A DNA stretch of 59,571 nt from Methylorubrum rhodesianum (GTDB lineage Bacteria > Pseudomonadota > Alphaproteobacteria > Rhizobiales > Beijerinckiaceae): assembly GCF_014199985.1 (NCBI RefSeq), contig NZ_JACHOS010000026.1, positions 1-59,571 on the forward strand, in the 5' to 3' direction. Numbering within the stretch: the first letter of the stretch is position 1; every line of letters begins with the position of its first letter. A program made the translations under genes and the position numbers. Below the pieces are notes generated by a model. That model saw only the letters and a list, made by a program, of their open reading frames with translations, was not told the origin of the DNA and searched no databases. Shown one piece after another: positions 39,356 to 48,109 of the stretch.

Positions 39356-40831
39356 ATGAGCAGGACGGACAAGCGGGACGGCGGCAAGGGCCATCCGACG
39401 ATGCGGGACGTGCCCGTCGGCCTCGATGCCGAGGGCACCCGCGAGGAGTTCGACTCCATGGGCACGGTCGCGGTGCCCGCCGACCGCTACTGGGGGTCGC
39501 AGACGCAGCGCTCGCTCAAGCACTTCTCCATCGGCGGCGACCGGATGCCGAAGGCGGTCTACCGCGCCTACGGCACCGTCAAGAAGGCGGCGGCGCTGGT
39601 GAATGCCGAGGCCGGCCGCCTGCCGCAATGGAAGGCCGAGGCCATCGTGCGCGCCGCCGACGAGGCGATCTCGGGGGCGCTCGACGCGCATTTCCCGCTC
39701 TTCGTCTGGCAGACCGGCTCGGGCACCCAGTCGAACATGAACGTCAACGAGGTGCTGTCGAACCGGGCGATCCAGCTGCTGGGCGGCACGCTCGGCAGCC
39801 AGCAGCCGGTGGGGCCGAACGACGACGTCAATATGGGCCAGTCCTCCAACGACAGCTTCCCCACCGCGATGCACCTGGCGGCGGTGACGCTGTTCGACGA
39901 GCGCCTTCTGCCCGAACTGTCCAGGCTCGCCACGGCGATCGAGGCGAAGGCCAACCGCTGGATGGACGTGGTCAAGGTCGGGCGCACCCATCTGGAGGAT
40001 GCGACGCCGCTCTCGGTCGGCCAGGAATGGTCGGGCTGGGCCGCGCAGCTGCGCGCAGCGCAGGCCGAGATCGAGCGCGCGCGGGAGGGGCTCTACGCGC
40101 TCGCCATCGGCGGCACCGCCGTCGGCACCGGGCTCAACGCGCCGGAGGGCTTTTCGCGCAACGTCGCGGCCAAGATCGCGGAGCTGACGGGCAAGCCCTT
40201 CGTCACCGCCCCCAACAAGTTCATGGCGCAGGGCTCGCTCGACGCGATGGTGCGGGCCTCCGCCGCGCTGCGGGGTGCGGCGGTGGCACTGATGAAGATC
40301 GCCAACGACATGCGCTGGCTCGGGTCCGGCCCGCGCTGCGGTCTCGGCGAACTCAAGCTGCCGGCCAACGAGCCCGGCTCCTCGATCATGCCGGGCAAGG
40401 TCAACCCGACGCAGTGCGAGGCGATGGTGATGATCGCGATCCAGGTGATCGGCGAGGACACCGCCACCGCCTTCGCCGGCTCGCAGGGCAATTTCGAGCT
40501 CAACGCCATGCGGCCGATCATCATCAACAACGTCCTCCACTCGGCGACGATCCTCGCCGACGGCTGCGAGAAGTTCCGCACGTATTCGGTCGAGGAGACG
40601 GAGATCGATCGGGACCGGATCAAGGCTTACTTGGAGAACAACCTGATGCTCGTCACCGCGCTCTCGCCGGTGATCGGCTATCAGGCCGCGGCGAAGATCG
40701 CCGAGGAGGCTCAGGCCAGCGGCTCGACCTTGCGGGAGGCCGCCCTCAAGTCGGACGCGGTGACGGAGGAGCAGTACGACAGGATCATCGTGCCGGGCGA
40801 CATGATCGGCCAAGGCGTCGCCGGCGCGTGA
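39356..40831 (+). CDS. fumC: Class II fumarate hydratase, 491 aa
   Basis: Reversible hydration of fumarate to malate, cytoplasmic and iron-independent. Family marks in order: DSMGTVAVPADRYWGSQTQR, QTGSGTQSNMNVNEV, DVNMGQSSNDSFPTAMH, RTHLEDATPLSVGQEWSG, and the signature GSSIMPGKVNPTQCEA. The class II TAHxGY-like catalytic His region reads RTHLEDATP. The N-terminus has about 25 extra residues relative to E. coli FumC. GAGG lies five bases before the ATG and the gap to the malic enzyme is only 7 bases. Together the pair turns fumarate into pyruvate. It is convergent with the acyl-CoA ligase gene. Confidence 0.95.
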   Translation: MSRTDKRDGGKGHPTMRDVPVGLDAEGTREEFDSMGTVAVPADRYWGSQTQRSLKHFSIGGDRMPKAVYRAYGTVKKAAALVNAEAGRLPQWKAEAIVRAADEAISGALDAHFPLFVWQTGSGTQSNMNVNEVLSNRAIQLLGGTLGSQQPVGPNDDVNMGQSSNDSFPTAMHLAAVTLFDERLLPELSRLATAIEAKANRWMDVVKVGRTHLEDATPLSVGQEWSGWAAQLRAAQAEIERAREGLYALAIGGTAVGTGLNAPEGFSRNVAAKIAELTGKPFVTAPNKFMAQGSLDAMVRASAALRGAAVALMKIANDMRWLGSGPRCGLGELKLPANEPGSSIMPGKVNPTQCEAMVMIAIQVIGEDTATAFAGSQGNFELNAMRPIIINNVLHSATILADGCEKFRTYSVEETEIDRDRIKAYLENNLMLVTALSPVIGYQAAAKIAEEAQASGSTLREAALKSDAVTEEQYDRIIVPGDMIGQGVAGA

Positions 40832-41036
40832 CCGGCCGGAGGGCCGGGCGCGTCAGAGCCGTATCCGACCTGACTTTCTCGGGCCGGCGTCTCCCGGTTG
40901 CTGTTCCGACGCGCGTTCTTCCGACGAGCCGGCCGCCGCCCCCTCGGGATGCGCTCCGGGGGAGCAATCGAACGGAACCATCGGTGCCCGGACATCCACT
41001 CGGTCACGCTTCGACATCCGGACAGCGGGCCGCCGC

Positions 41037-42782
41037 TCACCCCTGGGTCGGCGCGCCCTCCTCCCGCAGCGCCCGGCGCAGCACCTTGCCGACATTGGTC
41101 TTGGGCAGCGTCTCGTGCAGCACGATCCGGCGCGGCACCTTGTAGCCGGTGAGGCTGGCGCGGGCATGCGCCCGGAGCGCGTCGGGCTCGACCGAGGGAT
41201 CGCGCAGCACCACGTGGGCGACGACCATCTCGCCGCTCTCGCCGCAGGGCGCGCCGACCACGGCGCACTCGACCACGGCGGGATGAGTGGCCAGCACGTC
41301 CTCGACCTCGTTGGGGTACACGTTGAAGCCGGAGACGAGAATCATGTCCTTCATCCGGTCGACGATGCGGATCTGGCCGTCGGGCGTCATCACCGCCACG
41401 TCGCCGGTGCGGAAGAAGCCGTCGGCGGTCATCGCCGCCCGCGTCTCCTCGGGGCGGTTCCAGTAGCCGGCCATCACCTGGGGGCCGCGCACGCAGAGTT
41501 CACCCGGCACGCCGAAGGGCAGCACCGTGCCGTCCTCGGCGCGGATCGTCACCTCGGTCGAGGGCAGCGGATAGCCGATCGTCCCGGTCCAGTCGGCGAG
41601 CCCGAGCGGGTTGACGCTCACCACCGGCGAAGTCTCCGACAGGCCGTAGCCTTCGAGGATGGTCTGGCCGGTGATCGCCTTCCAGCGGGCGGCCACCGCC
41701 GACTGCACCGCCATGCCGCCGCCGACCACGTACTCCACCTTCGAGAAATCGACCGTGCCGATCTTCGGGTGGTTGTTCAGCGCGTTGAACAGCGTGTTGA
41801 CGCCGGCGAAGTTGGTGAACCGGGTGCGGCTCAGGGTCTTCACGAAGCCGTCGAGGTCGCGCGGATTGGGGATCAAGAGGCAGCAGCCGCCGAGCCGGAA
41901 GAAGAACAGGAAGCAGGCGGTCAGCGCGAAGATGTGGTAGAGCGGGAGCGCCGTCACCGCGACGCGCCCGTCCCCGTCCTCCGCCGAGCCGCGGAACCAC
42001 GCCCGGCTCTGCTCGACATTGGCCATGACGTTGCGGTGGGTCAGCATCGCCGCCTTGGCGATGCCGGTGGTGCCGCCGGTATATTGCAGGAAGGCGACAT
42101 CGCCGGGTTCGATCGCCACCGCGGGGCGCTTGAGGCCGCGGCCGGCCCGCACCACCGCCTCGAACCGCAGGGTGCGCCCGGCGGGCAGGGCGTAGGGCGG
42201 CACCGCCCGCTTCACCCGCCGCGAGACGAGATCGACGATCCGGCCCTTCAGCCCGAGCAGGTCGCCGGGCCCGGCCACGACGATCCGCTCCAGGCCCGGC
42301 ATCTGCGGCAGCGCCTGCTCGACCGTGCGGCAGAAATTCTCCAGCACGAACAGGACGCGGGCGCCGGAGTCGTTGATCTGCGCGGCGAGCTCCCGCGGGG
42401 TGTAGAGCGGATTGACGTTGACCACGGTGCAGCCCGCCACCAGCACGCCGAGCAGCGTGACCGGGCAGGCCGGGACGTTGGGCATCATCACCGCGACGCG
42501 GTCGCCGATGCCGTCGGCGCCCGTCTCGCGGCTCATCTCCCCGCGGCTCTTGCCGTAGCCGTTGGCGGCGAGCCACGCCGCCACTGCCTGGGCCGCGGCG
42601 CCGACCTCGCGGTAGCGCAGGCTCGCGCCGAAGCAGGTGATCGCCGGGCGCTCGGCGAAGCGCAGCACGCTGCGGTCGAACAGATCGACCACGGTGCCGA
42701 CCGAGTCGGCGTCGATGTCGGCGGGAATGCCGGGGGGATAGGCAGCCAGCCAAGGGCGCTCCGCGCTCCGGTCCTGCGCCAT
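41037..42782 (-). CDS. fadD: Long-chain fatty acid-CoA ligase (FadD-like), 581 aa
   Basis: An ANL-superfamily AMP-forming ligase that activates fatty acids to acyl-CoA at the inner membrane. Visible are the P-loop LQYTGGTTGIAKAAMLTHRN, the A5 motif GYGLSETSPVVSVN, GVPGELCVRGPQVMAGYWNR, the hinge region RTGDVAVMTPDGQIRIVDRM, and the catalytic-Lys motif PRRIVLHETLPKTNVGKVLR. The length is close to E. coli FadD (561). GGGACGAGG precedes the ATG. No beta-oxidation genes are adjacent, and chain-length preference is unknown. Confidence 0.92.
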   Translation of the reverse strand: MAQDRSAERPWLAAYPPGIPADIDADSVGTVVDLFDRSVLRFAERPAITCFGASLRYREVGAAAQAVAAWLAANGYGKSRGEMSRETGADGIGDRVAVMMPNVPACPVTLLGVLVAGCTVVNVNPLYTPRELAAQINDSGARVLFVLENFCRTVEQALPQMPGLERIVVAGPGDLLGLKGRIVDLVSRRVKRAVPPYALPAGRTLRFEAVVRAGRGLKRPAVAIEPGDVAFLQYTGGTTGIAKAAMLTHRNVMANVEQSRAWFRGSAEDGDGRVAVTALPLYHIFALTACFLFFFRLGGCCLLIPNPRDLDGFVKTLSRTRFTNFAGVNTLFNALNNHPKIGTVDFSKVEYVVGGGMAVQSAVAARWKAITGQTILEGYGLSETSPVVSVNPLGLADWTGTIGYPLPSTEVTIRAEDGTVLPFGVPGELCVRGPQVMAGYWNRPEETRAAMTADGFFRTGDVAVMTPDGQIRIVDRMKDMILVSGFNVYPNEVEDVLATHPAVVECAVVGAPCGESGEMVVAHVVLRDPSVEPDALRAHARASLTGYKVPRRIVLHETLPKTNVGKVLRRALREEGAPTQG

Positions 42783-42933
42783 CCTCGTCCCTCCTGCCCT
42801 GTGGCACGCGGCTTATGGGGGCCGGCCTCGTGCCGGCACCGCCGCTTCCCGTCGAGGCTTAAGCGTTTCCGGCGCGTTCGATCAACCCACACCGGGCCGC
42901 CCGGCCGGAGACATCGCCGGCATTGTGTTGCGC

Positions 42934-43698
42934 TCAGCCCGGCCGCCGCGATGGCCGGCGACGCGCGGCCACGAGCAGAACGTGCGGCAGCGCGGCGAGC
43001 GTCAGCAGCCCCGCGGCGACGACGAGGTCGCGGGCATCGAGCGGCCGACGCGGCCAGGGGCCGAACCCGGCGTCGCGGGCGAGCCCGATCACGGCCGCGG
43101 CGAACCAGAGGGCGAGGAAGCCCGCGATCCAACCGCGCAGCGCCCACCCGGCCCGGCGCCAGCGGCTGCCGCCGAGCGCCGGACCCGGCCGGCCGGCGAG
43201 GCGCGCGCCGAGCCCCGTGGCCAGCCCGAACAGGCCGGCGGCGGCGCCCGCCCCCATCGTGTAGGCGATCGCCATCGGCGTGCCGTTGAGGAAGGCGCCG
43301 CTGCCGGTGCCGAAGCCCGCCCGCAGCACGAGTCCGCCGAAGGTCGGGTGTAGGCTCACCGCGAGCACCAGAGCGAGGCCGATGCCCCCGCCGATGAGGC
43401 GCCGGACCACCGAGGCGGGGCCCGGCGCCAGCATCGCGGCCAGGATGCGCACGAGTCCGTAGACCAGCGCGAAGGCGAAGAGCGGGTAGCGGTCGAGGAA
43501 GAAGCCGTAGAACCGCGCCGCCACGTCCGGCGGCATCGCGCTGCGTTGATCGAAGCCGGTGAGGAAGACCGCGAACAGGGCGGCGAGCGCCGCCAGCAGC
43601 GGCGTCGCGGCGACGGCCCAGGCGCCTCGCCGCGACGACGTCCGTTCGCCCACCGGACCGGCCCCCGCCCCGGCGGGGAGCGCGCCCGCCCGGCTCAC
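42934..43698 (-). CDS. Unknown integral membrane protein, 254 aa
   Basis: No family recognised. Six or more hydrophobic segments are visible (AWAVAATPLLAALAALFAVF, YPLFAFALVYGLVRILAAML, GGIGLALVLAVSL, AIAYTMGAGAAAGLFGLATG, GWIAGFLALWFAAAVIGLA, LVVAAGLLTLAALPHVLLVA), with a basic C-terminus. I take the GTG at 43696-43698 as start because it overlaps the pepA stop as GTGA, a typical coupling arrangement. The longer open frame upstream is a shadow inside pepA. Tight coupling to pepA suggests co-expression, but no function follows. Confidence 0.7.
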   Translation of the reverse strand: MSRAGALPAGAGAGPVGERTSSRRGAWAVAATPLLAALAALFAVFLTGFDQRSAMPPDVAARFYGFFLDRYPLFAFALVYGLVRILAAMLAPGPASVVRRLIGGGIGLALVLAVSLHPTFGGLVLRAGFGTGSGAFLNGTPMAIAYTMGAGAAAGLFGLATGLGARLAGRPGPALGGSRWRRAGWALRGWIAGFLALWFAAAVIGLARDAGFGPWPRRPLDARDLVVAAGLLTLAALPHVLLVAARRRPSRRPG

Positions 43699-45188
43699 CG
43701 CTCGTAGTGTTCGCGCACGAGCCGGTCGAGCAGGCGCACGCCCCAGCCCGCGCCCCAGCTCCGGTTGATCTCGGAGGGGGTGGAGGCCATCGCCACGCCG
43801 GCGATGTCGAGATGGGCCCAGGGCACGTCGTTGACGTAGCGCTTGAGGAAGGCCGCCGCCGTCGCCGCGCCGCCGTGGCGCCCGCCGGTGTTCTTCATGT
43901 CGGCGAACTTCGAGTCGATCGCCTTGTCGTAGGCCGGGATCAGCGGCATCCGCCACACCTTCTCCCCCGCCGCCTCGCCGGCCGCGGTGATCTGCGCCGA
44001 GAGCGCGTCGTCGTTGGAGAACAGGCCGGCGATGTCCTGGCCGAGCGCGACGATGATCGCGCCGGTCAGCGTGGCCAGATCGATCATCGCCTTGGGCTTG
44101 TAGGTCGCCTGGACATGCCAGAGCACGTCGGCGAGGACGAGACGTCCTTCCGCGTCGGTGTTGATGACCTCGATGGTCTGCCCCGAGAGCGAGGTGACGA
44201 TGTCGGAGGGACGGTAGGAATTGCCGTCGGGCATGTTCTCGACGATGCCGATGGCGCCGATCACGTTCGCCTTGGCCTTGCGCGAGGCCAGCGCGTGCAG
44301 GGTGCCGACGACCGCGGCCGAGCCGCCCATGTCGCCCTTCATGTCCTCCATGCCGCCGGCCGACTTGATCGAGATGCCGCCGGAATCGAACACCACGCCC
44401 TTGCCGATCAGCGCCAGCGGCGGCTCGGAGGCGTCGTCCGCGCCGTTCCAGCGCATGATCACCACCCGCGGCTCGCGGGCCGAGCCCTGGGCCACCGCGA
44501 GCAGGGCGCCCATGCCGAGCTCCCGCATCCGCGCCAGGTCGAGGATCTCGACCTCGACGCCGAGGCGCGTCAGCTCGGAGACGCGGCGGGCATATTCCTC
44601 CGGATAGAGGACGTTCGGCGGCTCGTTGACGAGGTTGCGGGCCAGCATCACGCCGCCGGCCACGGCCTCGGCCGCCCCCGCGGCGGCCCGCGCCGCGGAC
44701 GGGTCGGCGACGAGCAGGGTCAGCGCGGTCCCCGCCTCGTCCTCGTCCTTCTTCTTGGTCTTGTACTGGTCGAAGCGGTAGTGGCGCAGGCGCGCGCCGA
44801 GGGTGAAGTCGGCCATATCGCGGGCGCTGCCGGCAAATCCCGGCCAGTCGAGCACGATCCGGCTCTCGCGCGCGCCGACCTTGCCCGCGGTGAAGCCGCC
44901 GAGCACGGTCCAGTCGGTCTTGGCGCGGTCCTTCTCGGAGCCGAGGCCGATCACCACGAGCCGGTCGGCCTCCACGCCCGCCGGGGCCGGGAGGGCCAGC
45001 GCGCTCTGCGCCTTGCCCTTGAAGCGCTCGCTCGCGGCGGCGCGGGCGACCAGCTCGGCGCCGGACCGCCCCAGGATCTCGGCCGCAGCCCCCGACAGGG
45101 CGAGGTCGTCGCCGACGAATACCACGACGTCGCCGCCCCGGCCGCGCGACGACAGCGGCTCAAAGGCGATTTCGATCCCACCGGCCAT
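43695..45188 (-). CDS. pepA: Leucyl aminopeptidase (M17), 497 aa
   Basis: A cytoplasmic, hexameric two-metal aminopeptidase that trims N-terminal residues from peptides. The C-terminal catalytic domain carries ALIGKGVVFDSGGISIKSAG with metal-binding and catalytic Lys residues, EDMKGDMGGSAAVVG, and the signature NTDAEGRLVLADVL, followed by VALGQDIAGLFSNDD and NTGGRHGGAATAAAFLKR. The N-terminal domain is the usual alpha/beta macro-like half. The ATG at 45186-45188 gives the typical length of about 500; an upstream frame adds 31 unsupported residues. The downstream membrane protein gene overlaps it by four bases. Confidence 0.95.
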   Translation of the reverse strand: MAGGIEIAFEPLSSRGRGGDVVVFVGDDLALSGAAAEILGRSGAELVARAAASERFKGKAQSALALPAPAGVEADRLVVIGLGSEKDRAKTDWTVLGGFTAGKVGARESRIVLDWPGFAGSARDMADFTLGARLRHYRFDQYKTKKKDEDEAGTALTLLVADPSAARAAAGAAEAVAGGVMLARNLVNEPPNVLYPEEYARRVSELTRLGVEVEILDLARMRELGMGALLAVAQGSAREPRVVIMRWNGADDASEPPLALIGKGVVFDSGGISIKSAGGMEDMKGDMGGSAAVVGTLHALASRKAKANVIGAIGIVENMPDGNSYRPSDIVTSLSGQTIEVINTDAEGRLVLADVLWHVQATYKPKAMIDLATLTGAIIVALGQDIAGLFSNDDALSAQITAAGEAAGEKVWRMPLIPAYDKAIDSKFADMKNTGGRHGGAATAAAFLKRYVNDVPWAHLDIAGVAMASTPSEINRSWGAGWGVRLLDRLVREHYER

Positions 45189-45499
45189 GATGCTCTTCGC
45201 TTTCCACCCGCGTTCCGGCGGCCTGCCGCGGGCTCCGCGACAGCCGGCGAACCTGTGTACCCGGTGAGACGCAGAACGCAACGCGGGGCGCTGTCGCGAA
45301 GCCCGCCCCGTACGGGCTTCGCGGCGGGGCGCTTGGTGAGGACATCGCGACGCGGGCCCGGTGCAACCGGTAAGGCGACGGCGTGCGCAAGCGAGGCCGA
45401 TTGATGCCGAGCAGTGTCTGGACGACGTCCCTGCGCCGGGGATGCGACGGCGCCTGTGCCGTTCAGGCGTAGATCGTGTAAAAAGCGCGTTTCAATTGC
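45189..45499. other. Divergent region pepA / orphan gene
   Basis: About 310 bases holding the pepA promoter and the start region of the 180-residue orphan. GC falls from about 45470 onward. No operator, repeat or small gene is clear. Confidence 0.4.
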
Positions 45500-46042
45500 A
45501 TGACTGCGTGGGATGTTACGGTGATCGGGTCCGCCTGGAAAAAGTTAACGGCGATCGTCGCGGGTATTGCAGCCCTGGTCGCTGGAATTTCTGCCTTTGT
45601 TACAAATATCGATAAAATATTGCCGCAAAAATCCTCTATCAAGACCGCGAATTGGAAGGTCGATTCTGTCTCCAGGGTGCCGAGGTCTCGGGGGGATTAT
45701 GCTGTATCGTTCCTAGAGGTCGAGTCGTTGAAGGAAGGGTTTTTGCCCATAAAAGATTGCTTTATCGAAATATCCTATCCCAATGGGTTTGCAATAGAAC
45801 GCACATATATTGACGAATCAAGGCATAAATTCAGTTATGGATTCTTCAGAGAATATCATAAGATCGAGACATTCGTTCACTGGGCGGGCGATGGTCTCCT
45901 GGTTCGGCAATTCATAGACGCGCGTAACGAGCGAAAATCGGGGAGCATGCGTGCCCGCATTCGCTGTACGTCGATCGAGACTGAGTGGCAGGACATCGAC
46001 GTACCCGGCCACGATGGGTGGAAGCGGGAGGCTTCGGAGTGA
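45500..46042 (+). CDS. Hypothetical membrane-anchored protein, 180 aa
   Basis: No family recognised. One N-terminal hydrophobic helix (about residues 14-33, KLTAIVAGIAALVAGISAFV) is followed by a hydrophilic domain rich in aromatic and beta-type sequence (DCFIEISYPNGFAIERTYID, EYHKIETFVHWAGDGLLVRQ). This suggests an inner-membrane anchor with a periplasmic or cytoplasmic beta domain. The coding sequence is clearly AT-richer than flanking genes up to about 45910, a sign of acquisition or weak selection. The ribosome binding site before the ATG is weak. It is convergent with the outer-membrane protein gene. Confidence 0.6.
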   Translation: MTAWDVTVIGSAWKKLTAIVAGIAALVAGISAFVTNIDKILPQKSSIKTANWKVDSVSRVPRSRGDYAVSFLEVESLKEGFLPIKDCFIEISYPNGFAIERTYIDESRHKFSYGFFREYHKIETFVHWAGDGLLVRQFIDARNERKSGSMRARIRCTSIETEWQDIDVPGHDGWKREASE

Positions 46043-46118
46043 GACACGACAGGCGGGCGCGCGATCCGGCCGAGATGCCTTCGAGCTGCGAGTGCCGTCG
46101 ATCCCGAGCGTTCTTCGC

Positions 46119-47102
46119 TCAGTCCTTCGACACGAGCGGCCTGGACCCCGCCTCCGCAGCCTGGCCTGCGCTCGGTGCGGCGAGCGGCACGGCGAGGCGA
46201 AACCAGCCGCGGGTCTCCTCATTGTCCTGCACTTGGCCACCGCGGGTGCGCGTCTGGCGGGCGACGATGTCTCGGGCGAGATAGACCTGCACGATGAAGC
46301 GGTCGAAGCTGTAGCCGACAAGGGCGCCGGCGGCGAATTGCCCGGTCTTCTGATAGGTGCGGTAGAGCGGATCGCGGCGGTCCACCGCGAGGTCGAGGGA
46401 GCCGTAGGCGACCGGGCCGATCTCGAACCTCCCGAACCTTTTGACCAGCGTCAGGTCGAGGCCGAGCCCGTCCGCTTGGCCGATCGGCCCGAGCGACCGG
46501 CCGACGGCGCCGCCGAAGCGGGCGCGCGGGTCCAGGGTCAGGCCGTAGGAGAGCGACGCCGTGAGATTGTAGTGGCCGTCGCCGACATAGGTCGCCGCGA
46601 AGCTCTGGCGGAGGGTCGCCGAGGCGGCCTGCGGCAGGAGCGGCGTGCCGTCGAGGCCGAGGCCGAGCGAGCCGCGGTCGCTCACCGGCAGGTAGGCGCC
46701 GAGCAGGTAGGAGACGCCGAGGCCGTTCCCGAGATCCCAGGCCAGGGCGCTCGCGAGCAGCGGGTTGTACATCGCGCTGACGTCGCGGTTCGGCAGCGGC
46801 GCGGGGTTGCGCGTGCCGATGAGGGCGGTCGGAAACGAGACCACCGGTTGGATCTGTCCGCCGAAGAGCCTGTAGGGCGAGGCCCAGACCACGAACGGGA
46901 TGTTGCCCATCACGTCCGGGGCGTTCGGCCGGTCGGCGCGGCCGGCGGTGAAGGTATCGACCGCGACGACGATGCCGGTCGGCAGGGGATAGCCGGCGGT
47001 GAGGCCGACCTGTTCGCCGGCACTCGTCGCCGGCGCAGCCTGCGCGGTTGCCACGGTCATGCTCAGGCAGGCGGCGCCTAGGGCGGCCCGGCTCCTCGAC
47101 AT
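46119..47102 (-). CDS. Probable outer-membrane beta-barrel protein, 327 aa
   Basis: A signal peptide (MSRSRAALGAACLSMTVATA then QAAPA) is followed by alternating amphipathic strands separated by Gly/Asp turns, such as SYLLGAYLPVSDRGSLGLG, NLTASLSYGLTLDPRARFGG, FGRFEIGPVAYGSLDLAV and GALVGYSFDRFIVQVYLARD. This layout resembles the 'transporter/phenol MetA-pathway' (COG4313-like) outer-membrane proteins; substrate unknown. The C-terminus does not end in the classical aromatic residue (ends PLVSKD). The ATG at 47100-47102 has GGGGGACGAGAG before it. Not linked to a degradation operon here. Confidence 0.7.
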   Translation of the reverse strand: MSRSRAALGAACLSMTVATAQAAPATSAGEQVGLTAGYPLPTGIVVAVDTFTAGRADRPNAPDVMGNIPFVVWASPYRLFGGQIQPVVSFPTALIGTRNPAPLPNRDVSAMYNPLLASALAWDLGNGLGVSYLLGAYLPVSDRGSLGLGLDGTPLLPQAASATLRQSFAATYVGDGHYNLTASLSYGLTLDPRARFGGAVGRSLGPIGQADGLGLDLTLVKRFGRFEIGPVAYGSLDLAVDRRDPLYRTYQKTGQFAAGALVGYSFDRFIVQVYLARDIVARQTRTRGGQVQDNEETRGWFRLAVPLAAPSAGQAAEAGSRPLVSKD

Positions 47103-47270
47103 CTCTCGTCCCCCTTCGATCCGCTCGCGCGAACGCCCGACCGAGAATGCGGGAGCGCGCAGAATTCGCATAGGTTATGAAATGGGAATCAGAGATCCGT
47201 CGCCGGGCGGTCGCAGCGGCGTGCACGGAGGGTGCTTCCTCCGCGTCGTATCTTGTGGGGTACAAACCGC

Positions 47271-47564
47271 GTGCGGCAGATCCTCACCACCGACGACTTC
47301 GATGATTGGCTTCTCAGGCTTCGCGACCGGGTTGGGCGAGCCAAGATTCTGACGCGGATCGGCCGGCTCGGCCACGGTAATCCAGGCGTCGTCAAATCGG
47401 TCGGCGAAGGCGTCCGTGAGATGAAGATCGATTTCGGGCCGGGCGACCGCATTTATTTCGTCGAACGGGCCGATGGGAGCATCGTCGTCCTTTTGTGCGG
47501 CGGCGACAAGGATACGCAGTCACGCGACATTGCGCGGGCGAAAGCGCTCGCGCAGACAGTCTGA
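47271..47564 (+). CDS. RelE/HigB-type toxin (HI1419 family), 97 aa
   Basis: A probable ribosome-dependent mRNA interferase or inhibitor of a type II toxin-antitoxin pair. The sequence matches the HI1419-like addiction-module killer pattern: FDDWLLRLRDRVGRAKILTR, IGRLGHGNPGVVKSVGEGV, REMKIDFGPGDRIYFVERAD and VVLLCGGDKDTQSRDIARAK. The start is uncertain: GTG at 47271 is preferred by family length, TTG at 47253 is in frame upstream, and the ribosome binding site is weak for both. The antitoxin gene follows after 10 bases, in the toxin-first order typical of HigBA. Confidence 0.88.
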   Translation: MRQILTTDDFDDWLLRLRDRVGRAKILTRIGRLGHGNPGVVKSVGEGVREMKIDFGPGDRIYFVERADGSIVVLLCGGDKDTQSRDIARAKALAQTV

Positions 47565-47574
47565 GGAGGGTGTG

Positions 47575-47925
47575 ATGACCGATCCCGACAGGCCGGCCGA
47601 GGGGCTGGCCAAGGAGCCGGCGAGGACGCCGACGAAGCCTTTCGACCCGGCCCACTACATCCGCACGCCCGAGGATGCCGCAGCCTACCTGACGGAGGTC
47701 TTGGAGGACGGCGACGAGGCGGAATTCCGTCGGGCGCTCGGGGCGATTGCCCGTTCCCGCAGCATGGCCGAGGTTGCAGAGAGAGCAGGTCTCGGGCGCG
47801 AGAGCCTGTATAAGGCGTTGTCCGAGACGGGTAATCCAGGCCTGTCGACGGTGCTCGGCGTGCTGCGCGCGCTCGACCTGCGGATGACGGTCGCCGTCGT
47901 GCGCACACGGCCGGAAGCGGCCTGA
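47575..47925 (+). CDS. HigA-type antitoxin (HI1420 family), 116 aa
   Basis: The antitoxin partner with a DNA-binding helix-turn-helix. After a polar N-terminal extension comes FDPAHYIRTPEDAAAYLTEV, LEDGDEAEFRRALGAIARSR, and the HTH region MAEVAERAGLGRESLYKALS followed by GNPGLSTVLGVLRALDLRM, the conserved HI1420 pattern. The ATG is preceded by a strong GAGGAGGG. It probably binds the toxin and represses the operon promoter upstream of 47271 (family knowledge). Composition resembles the surrounding genome. Confidence 0.9.
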   Translation: MTDPDRPAEGLAKEPARTPTKPFDPAHYIRTPEDAAAYLTEVLEDGDEAEFRRALGAIARSRSMAEVAERAGLGRESLYKALSETGNPGLSTVLGVLRALDLRMTVAVVRTRPEAA

Positions 47926-48109
47926 CCCCGGTCCCGGGCGTCCCCCTCGCGCGCTCGCCCGCGCCGCGAAACGGCCTCAATCCGGGCGCCCCGAGACGCG
48001 TCATCCGTGACAATGTGCGGGACAGCTTGGCCTGATCGCCGCGACCGGCGAGAATGCGCGGCGCCGTGAGCGGTGGCGAGGAAGGGGTCCGGGGGAGCGG
48101 AAGGCGCGG

